This document shows, one piece after another, positions 59,488-64,000 of a stretch of DNA of 64,000 bases. A program made the translations under genes and the position numbers. Numbering within the stretch: position 1 is the stretch's first letter; each line of letters opens with the position of its first letter. The notes below the pieces were generated by a model. That model did no database searches and was not told the DNA's origin. It was given only the letters and a program-made list of their open reading frames with translations. The stretch is from Erpobdella octoculata. Its lineage: Eukaryota; Annelida; Clitellata; Hirudinida; Erpobdellidae. The stretch lies in assembly GCA_963978895.1 (NCBI GenBank), contig OZ022246.1, positions 8,838,642 to 8,902,641 on the forward strand, given 5' to 3'.

Positions 59488-60745
59488 ACTTTTCATCAAA
59501 GGACGATTCATCAAGGGACTGTTCATCAAGGACTATTCATCAAGGGACTATTCATCAAGAGACTATTCATCAAAGGACTATTCATCAAGAGGACGCTTCA
59601 TCATAAGGACTGTTCATCTAAAGGCTATTCATCAAGAGGACTATTCATCAAATTTGGAAGCCACTTAGCATCCTTTATAAATATATACCCAAGATATTTT
59701 CAGCGTAAAATAATTTGATGTATTTTTAAAAGACAGTTCTTCATCTTTGATAAAATAAATTTTAAACATATCAGTAATTTAAAAAAAATAGTGATGGCAA
59801 CCAGGGTTAAGAGCGGTGCTATTGGCTAACAAGATCGTTGATGGCAGCGCCGCTACAATTTTTAGCTGTTCTCGGCACTATTCGCTACCGCTACTTTTAT
59901 TAAAAAAAAATAAGTTTTTATATCAATTAAATGATTTCCAATGTATTTAGTTTTTATTTGAAGTATACATGAAATCTGAGTCTGGTTGATTTATCGACGA
60001 GCGTAAGCGTCTCTTTGAAATGACCTTTCCTGACCTCGCTAAAGCGAGCGTGTGCTTCTCTTTGAAGTTTGGCAGAAGTGGTAGACCGGGTGTTAGTGAT
60101 TTTTTAGGTGTATGGTATCTGGCTGTTTGAGTGTGTATAAACCTACAGTTTGTACGAACAGTTGAAAGCAGTTTTTTAAACTTATTATTCAATTGTCTTT
60201 TGCTCGTTTGATCTTAAGATCTTGACGTTATTTCTTGTCCAGTTATTTTATTTACTGTATGTGACGAATAAAATTGTTGTATATTACAACCATGTCTTCT
60301 ACAAGCTTGCTGATTGCTCGAGGCAAAAGTGTCTTTGAAGTGTGGCCCCTTGGCGTTAAACGACCGATGCCAGATTTGACATAGCGGGCATGTGTGATGC
60401 TTTGACGTGTTTGTGGCCTTTGGTAAATGTGTACATATATGGTTTACGAAAACAGTCGAATTTAGTTTTTCTGGTAGCACTGTAAACTTGATATAGATTA
60501 CCCTACATTTTGGTAATATTTTGGTTGAAAATAACATCTTAAAAAAAGTTACTAAATTTTTTGATGAATAGTCCGCTGGATGAAAAGACATTAGATGAAC
60601 AGTCCTTATGATGAACCGTCCTCTTGATGAATAGTCCTTTGGTGAATAGTCCTTTGATGAATAGTCCCTTGATGAATAGTCCTTGATGAACAGTCCTTGA
60701 TGAACAGTCCTTTGATGAATCGTCCTTTGATGAACAGTCCTAGAA
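59488..60745. mobile_element. Foldback-like element with satellite arms
   Basis: The left arm (59488-59652) is a tandem array of TTCATCAAGGACTG-type units. The right arm (60563-60745) is the same array inverted (GATGAATAGTCC units). The 0.9-kb centre has two related minus-strand frames, 60192-59947 and 60591-60214, which align loosely (STV, HT/CTH, FK-x-T). The layout resembles foldback transposons. I recognise no transposase. Confidence 0.5.
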
Positions 60746-63282
60746 TCTGGTTGACGACATTTTATTTATTGCAAACGCTAATGACATTGATGAGGTTTGA
60801 ACTTCTACCAGCCCAGGTCAACTTTGATAAAAAACGTAAATATTTCACTTGATGAATATTACCTACTTAACATACATTTGCAAATTTTCAAGTACTTATT
60901 TTATAGAGCATTCGTGAAAATCATCTCACTTATAAGATTCTATAGAACAGGACTGAGCAGGCAATCACCACTCAGGCGGATTTCCTCAAGTTAAACAATG
61001 CTCCAGATACAATTAAAAAAATATTTAATTTTTAAATCAAAATAAACTTCGAAAGAAAACTTATTTTTATTGTTTAATTAGCAAACATTCTTTTATTATT
61101 TCACTCTTACGTGACATGCGTTTGTTAGTTTATTCGAATTTCATTTGTTGGGATAATTTAATAAAATATAATATAATGCATTGTCATGAGGAGCAAGTCT
61201 ATATTCTAAATTTCAGCCTGATTGTAGGACGAGAAATCTGTTTATTTTTGTTTCTAAAATTTGTTCACAAGCATACAATATAAATGATTTAAAAAAAGAA
61301 AAGAAAGGAAATAAATATTTAAACCAGAATTAATTACCGCTTGAATGCATAACTCAAAATATTTTCATGATTTTGATATATTTTATTTGACATAACATAT
61401 AAATAACAAAAATTAAAATTAAAAAAATTGCTTGTAAAAGTTATGAGACACGTAAAATGTCGAAAAATTACACAACAACTTTTAACAAAAATAACTTTTA
61501 CAAAATCGCACATAAAAAAAAATATGCCAGCAAAGATATATGTAATTGTATAGAATTGATGGCCCGACCAATCTTACAAAAAAGCGTCTTATTGCATGTA
61601 TTATTTGACAGTATCATTGAAGAAAACGGTATCATCATCGTCATCATCATGATCATCAACTATTTCTAAATATACATTGATAGAAAAAATTTAAACAGCG
61701 CAAACATCCTGTTTATTCAATTTTGAAAAAAATGTCCCTAAAAAGGTTAAAAAACAAGTGAAAGTTAAAAGGTAGTTTTTTTATATTTAAGCTACGCTCT
61801 TAAAATTACCGGGAGTGGCAGTAGTCTTAGGTGTTTTTTCCAAACATTTTCCAAAAAAAAATTTATTTTTCTTTTAAAAATATCTTTTGGAAAATTCTTG
61901 GAGAGACCAGAGGTTTCCGTTCCCCACACATTTTTTTAAAGGTTTTTGGAAAATCCTTGAGGCTCCCTGGTTTTCCCAAATCACGCCCTTGTAATAGTGT
62001 ATTTATTTTCATTTCGGAAATTTTCTCAAACTTTTTCCATAATTATTTTTTTTTGGAAAATTTATTGCGGCACCTGAATTCATATATTGGCTTCATTGAA
62101 ATTTTTTTTTAAAACTTCCTCCATTTCTAAATAAATGACGTAATGCACTCCAACACAATATTTTAAAAAAAATTATTCGAAGCTCCTCTGCCCTCCCCTA
62201 AATGTCGCCCCTGGATTCGTGTTTTGTCTTCGGGAGTACGTGTAGGCGCAAAATTAGAAGCTAAAAGATCAAATGAAGTGGTAGAAAAATAAATTACAAG
62301 ATTTTTGGGAAATCTTTGTGGGACCGCCCTGCCATCCCCAGTCAAATGACAACCTTGGAATTATGTATTGTCTTCAAAATTACGTTTATGTGCAAAAGGT
62401 CCGGTCAAAAAAGGCGATTACAAGTTTTTATTACAAACAAACAAACAAACCTAAGGTGAATCTAATAGAAGCGTGGCAATAATAACTAAATCTACTAATA
62501 GATCTATGACTTTAAAATAATTTAGGCATTAAATTCATCTTAAACTTTTTTGCTGCACATTGCAATTGCAGTGCTTTGCTGTCAGCGTTCGTCTATAAAT
62601 GACGTAATGCACTTACGGGGAAATGGTGTTAGACATTTGTGACTTTTTTGAAGCAGCTGAAAAAAACGTCCAGCATCCATCACATGTTTAGTTTTAATTA
62701 CACTTAAACAATCCGCTATTTTCAAATCATGCATAATTTAGAACAAAACTGAAATTTAATCAAAGAGCTGCTAAATTGCAGCCAGAGACATTATTTGAGA
62801 GAAAGAAGGACAGAGCTTTTGCAAAACACGTGAATATGTGAGCATCTGTATATGCACACTAACTTTTTACAAAAGAAATTGTCACAAAGGTGATATGTTA
62901 AGGTAAATCGTAGACCATGTGAAACAAGAAAGTTTTTGAATTAATTTTGAGACAGGACCAAAACTGAGTCAAAGACAAAGCGGGATCACACAAAAAAACG
63001 TGCGATTATGCAGAGTTTCGTCCTCATGCTCATTGCTCATCTATCCCCGCCAGTATCGCTTCCATCTCCAACCATCTTCGCAGTTTTCATCCCCATCTCA
63101 AACCATCTACTCAGTTTTCATCCCCATCCACAACCATCCCCACATTTCTCCATCTTCTTTTTATTTTTAGAGTTTGTTAAATACCGAAAAACAGCTTTTT
63201 CTGTATATAATAAAAAAATGACTATGACTTCGGAACTTTAATAACTTCTTTAATTACAAGCAGTTTGCAGTCAAGAATTATA
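60746..63282. other. Unassigned region with diverged tandem repeats
   Basis: At 61830-62400 units containing TTTTGGAAAATCTT and CCCTGnCnTCCCC recur about every 120-200 bases. At 63060-63160 a roughly 28-bp TTTTCATCCCCATC unit occurs three times. A short (AAAC)n tract lies near 62437. No gene is supported. Confidence 0.5.
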
Positions 63283-63697
63283 ATTTAACACATGGACAGT
63301 TTTAATGGGTGTTAAGCTATCATCAGGTAGTAACGGTTTTTTTGTTGCAATAATCTGCTTCAACTATCACCTGAACTTGGCTGAATCCTAGAGCTGTGAT
63401 GATCTGGCAATCAGAAATCTGGTCAGATGTACGAATGAACTTTGTAATTGTATTCTCTCCTTTCTAAAGCGTGTAAAGATGATTGAACAGCTCACTCACT
63501 GACTCAGCCACAAAGCAATTTAACGGGTTCATAAGTTTCTGCAAATATTTAAAAACTGTCTAGCCAAAACAGTATTTCTCAACAGGTTTCTGTAGAGTTT
63601 TACGCAAGATATCGGAAATGCCAAAGCAAAAGAAAGGCTATACGAAAGGTTTTTGACAACAAAAGAGGCATTACGAATGAAAAATTCTATTGAGTTG
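63283..63697 (-). repeat. Dispersed repeat family F, copy 2
   Basis: Inverse copy of 44940-45345, with many point differences and small gaps. Its position just before a transposase-like frame may mean the repeat is part of the same element. Confidence 0.7.
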
Positions 63698-63721
63698 CAG
63701 GGCTGTTAACAATATCCATAA

Positions 63722-64000
63722 ATGCTGATGCTTATTAAAGGGGTTATTGCAAAGACACTAATTCTCACTGATGAACTTCAGAAAATCGAGTTGAACATCT
63801 TAGATGCAAAAATGATAGTATCTTCTACAATAAAATCTCTAGAACAAATAAAAATTAATGAAAAAAGTGTGCATAGCGAAATTGATGCTGCAATTAAAAT
63901 ATGTAGTAACATTGACATAGATGCAATACAAATTTACGAAAGCTGATTCCAGCTCGATTTGATGACAGACCTGAGACAGCCTGTAACATGAATTTCTACC
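63722..64000 (+). pseudogene. Possible transposase fragment (hAT/ZMYM-like)
   Basis: A 74-codon frame rich in Lys, Ile and Glu (LTDELQKIELNILDAKMIV, then SEIDAAIKICSNI) ends at a TGA at 63944 but continues in frame past it (FQLDLMTD) to the window edge. The heptad-like pattern resembles the helical segment of hAT-type transposases, but no catalytic motif is visible. Confidence 0.3.

Overview
The window is eukaryotic, almost certainly from an invertebrate animal. It is AT-rich, its genes are split by GT-AG introns, and the non-genic space is full of long microsatellites, minisatellites and nested transposons (Helitron, hAT, mariner, CR1-like LINE, tRNA-like SINE). An UNC4-type homeobox gene and an L1/neuroglian-type Ig gene point to a bilaterian. 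I cannot name the species from the sequence. A run of exactly 200 N (46953-47152) marks a scaffold gap.

Four host genes can be rebuilt exon by exon, and every splice phase closes. (1) An SR-protein kinase (SRPK1-like) on the minus strand, 3979 down to 1091, runs off the left edge after the start of the kinase domain. (2) A transmembrane Ig cell-adhesion gene on the plus strand, about 11.0-19.6 kb, encodes four Ig domains that match L1CAM-family Ig1-Ig4 in order, then a short stem, a transmembrane helix and a tiny tail. It lacks Ig5-6, the FN3 domains and the ankyrin-binding tail. (3) LTV1, a 40S ribosome assembly factor, on the minus strand, 38908 down to 33843, has 11 exons; exon 1 appears to contribute only the ATG. 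(4) UNCX/UNC4 on the minus strand, 51993 down to 50047, has 3 exons, with a homeodomain split at codon 46/47 and two eh1-like repressor motifs.

The rest is mobile DNA. Helitrons form at least three groups. Group A ends in a CCGTCA/TGACGG hairpin followed by CTAG. Group B has a GGTTACCCGGGG-type end and GA/CT-rich body. Element D at 42620-43861 interrupts another repeat so cleanly that the empty site can be read. hAT elements with terminal inverted repeats and 8-bp target duplications lie at 28263-29912, 32348-33234 and 40676-41424. Decayed hAT transposase pieces lie in LTV1 intron 1 and at the right edge. A full-length dead mariner (39227-40537) carries its own small palindromic insert. Two CR1-like LINEs sit inside one Helitron-like copy (20.7-26.4 kb); one has a TSD and a single-base frameshift, the other an uninterrupted RT frame.

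The genes do not form a pathway. They are independent host loci in a repeat-dense landscape: splicing kinase, adhesion receptor, ribosome biogenesis and neural or somitic-type transcription factor. From 52 kb to the right edge I see no host gene, only repeats and unassigned AT-rich DNA.
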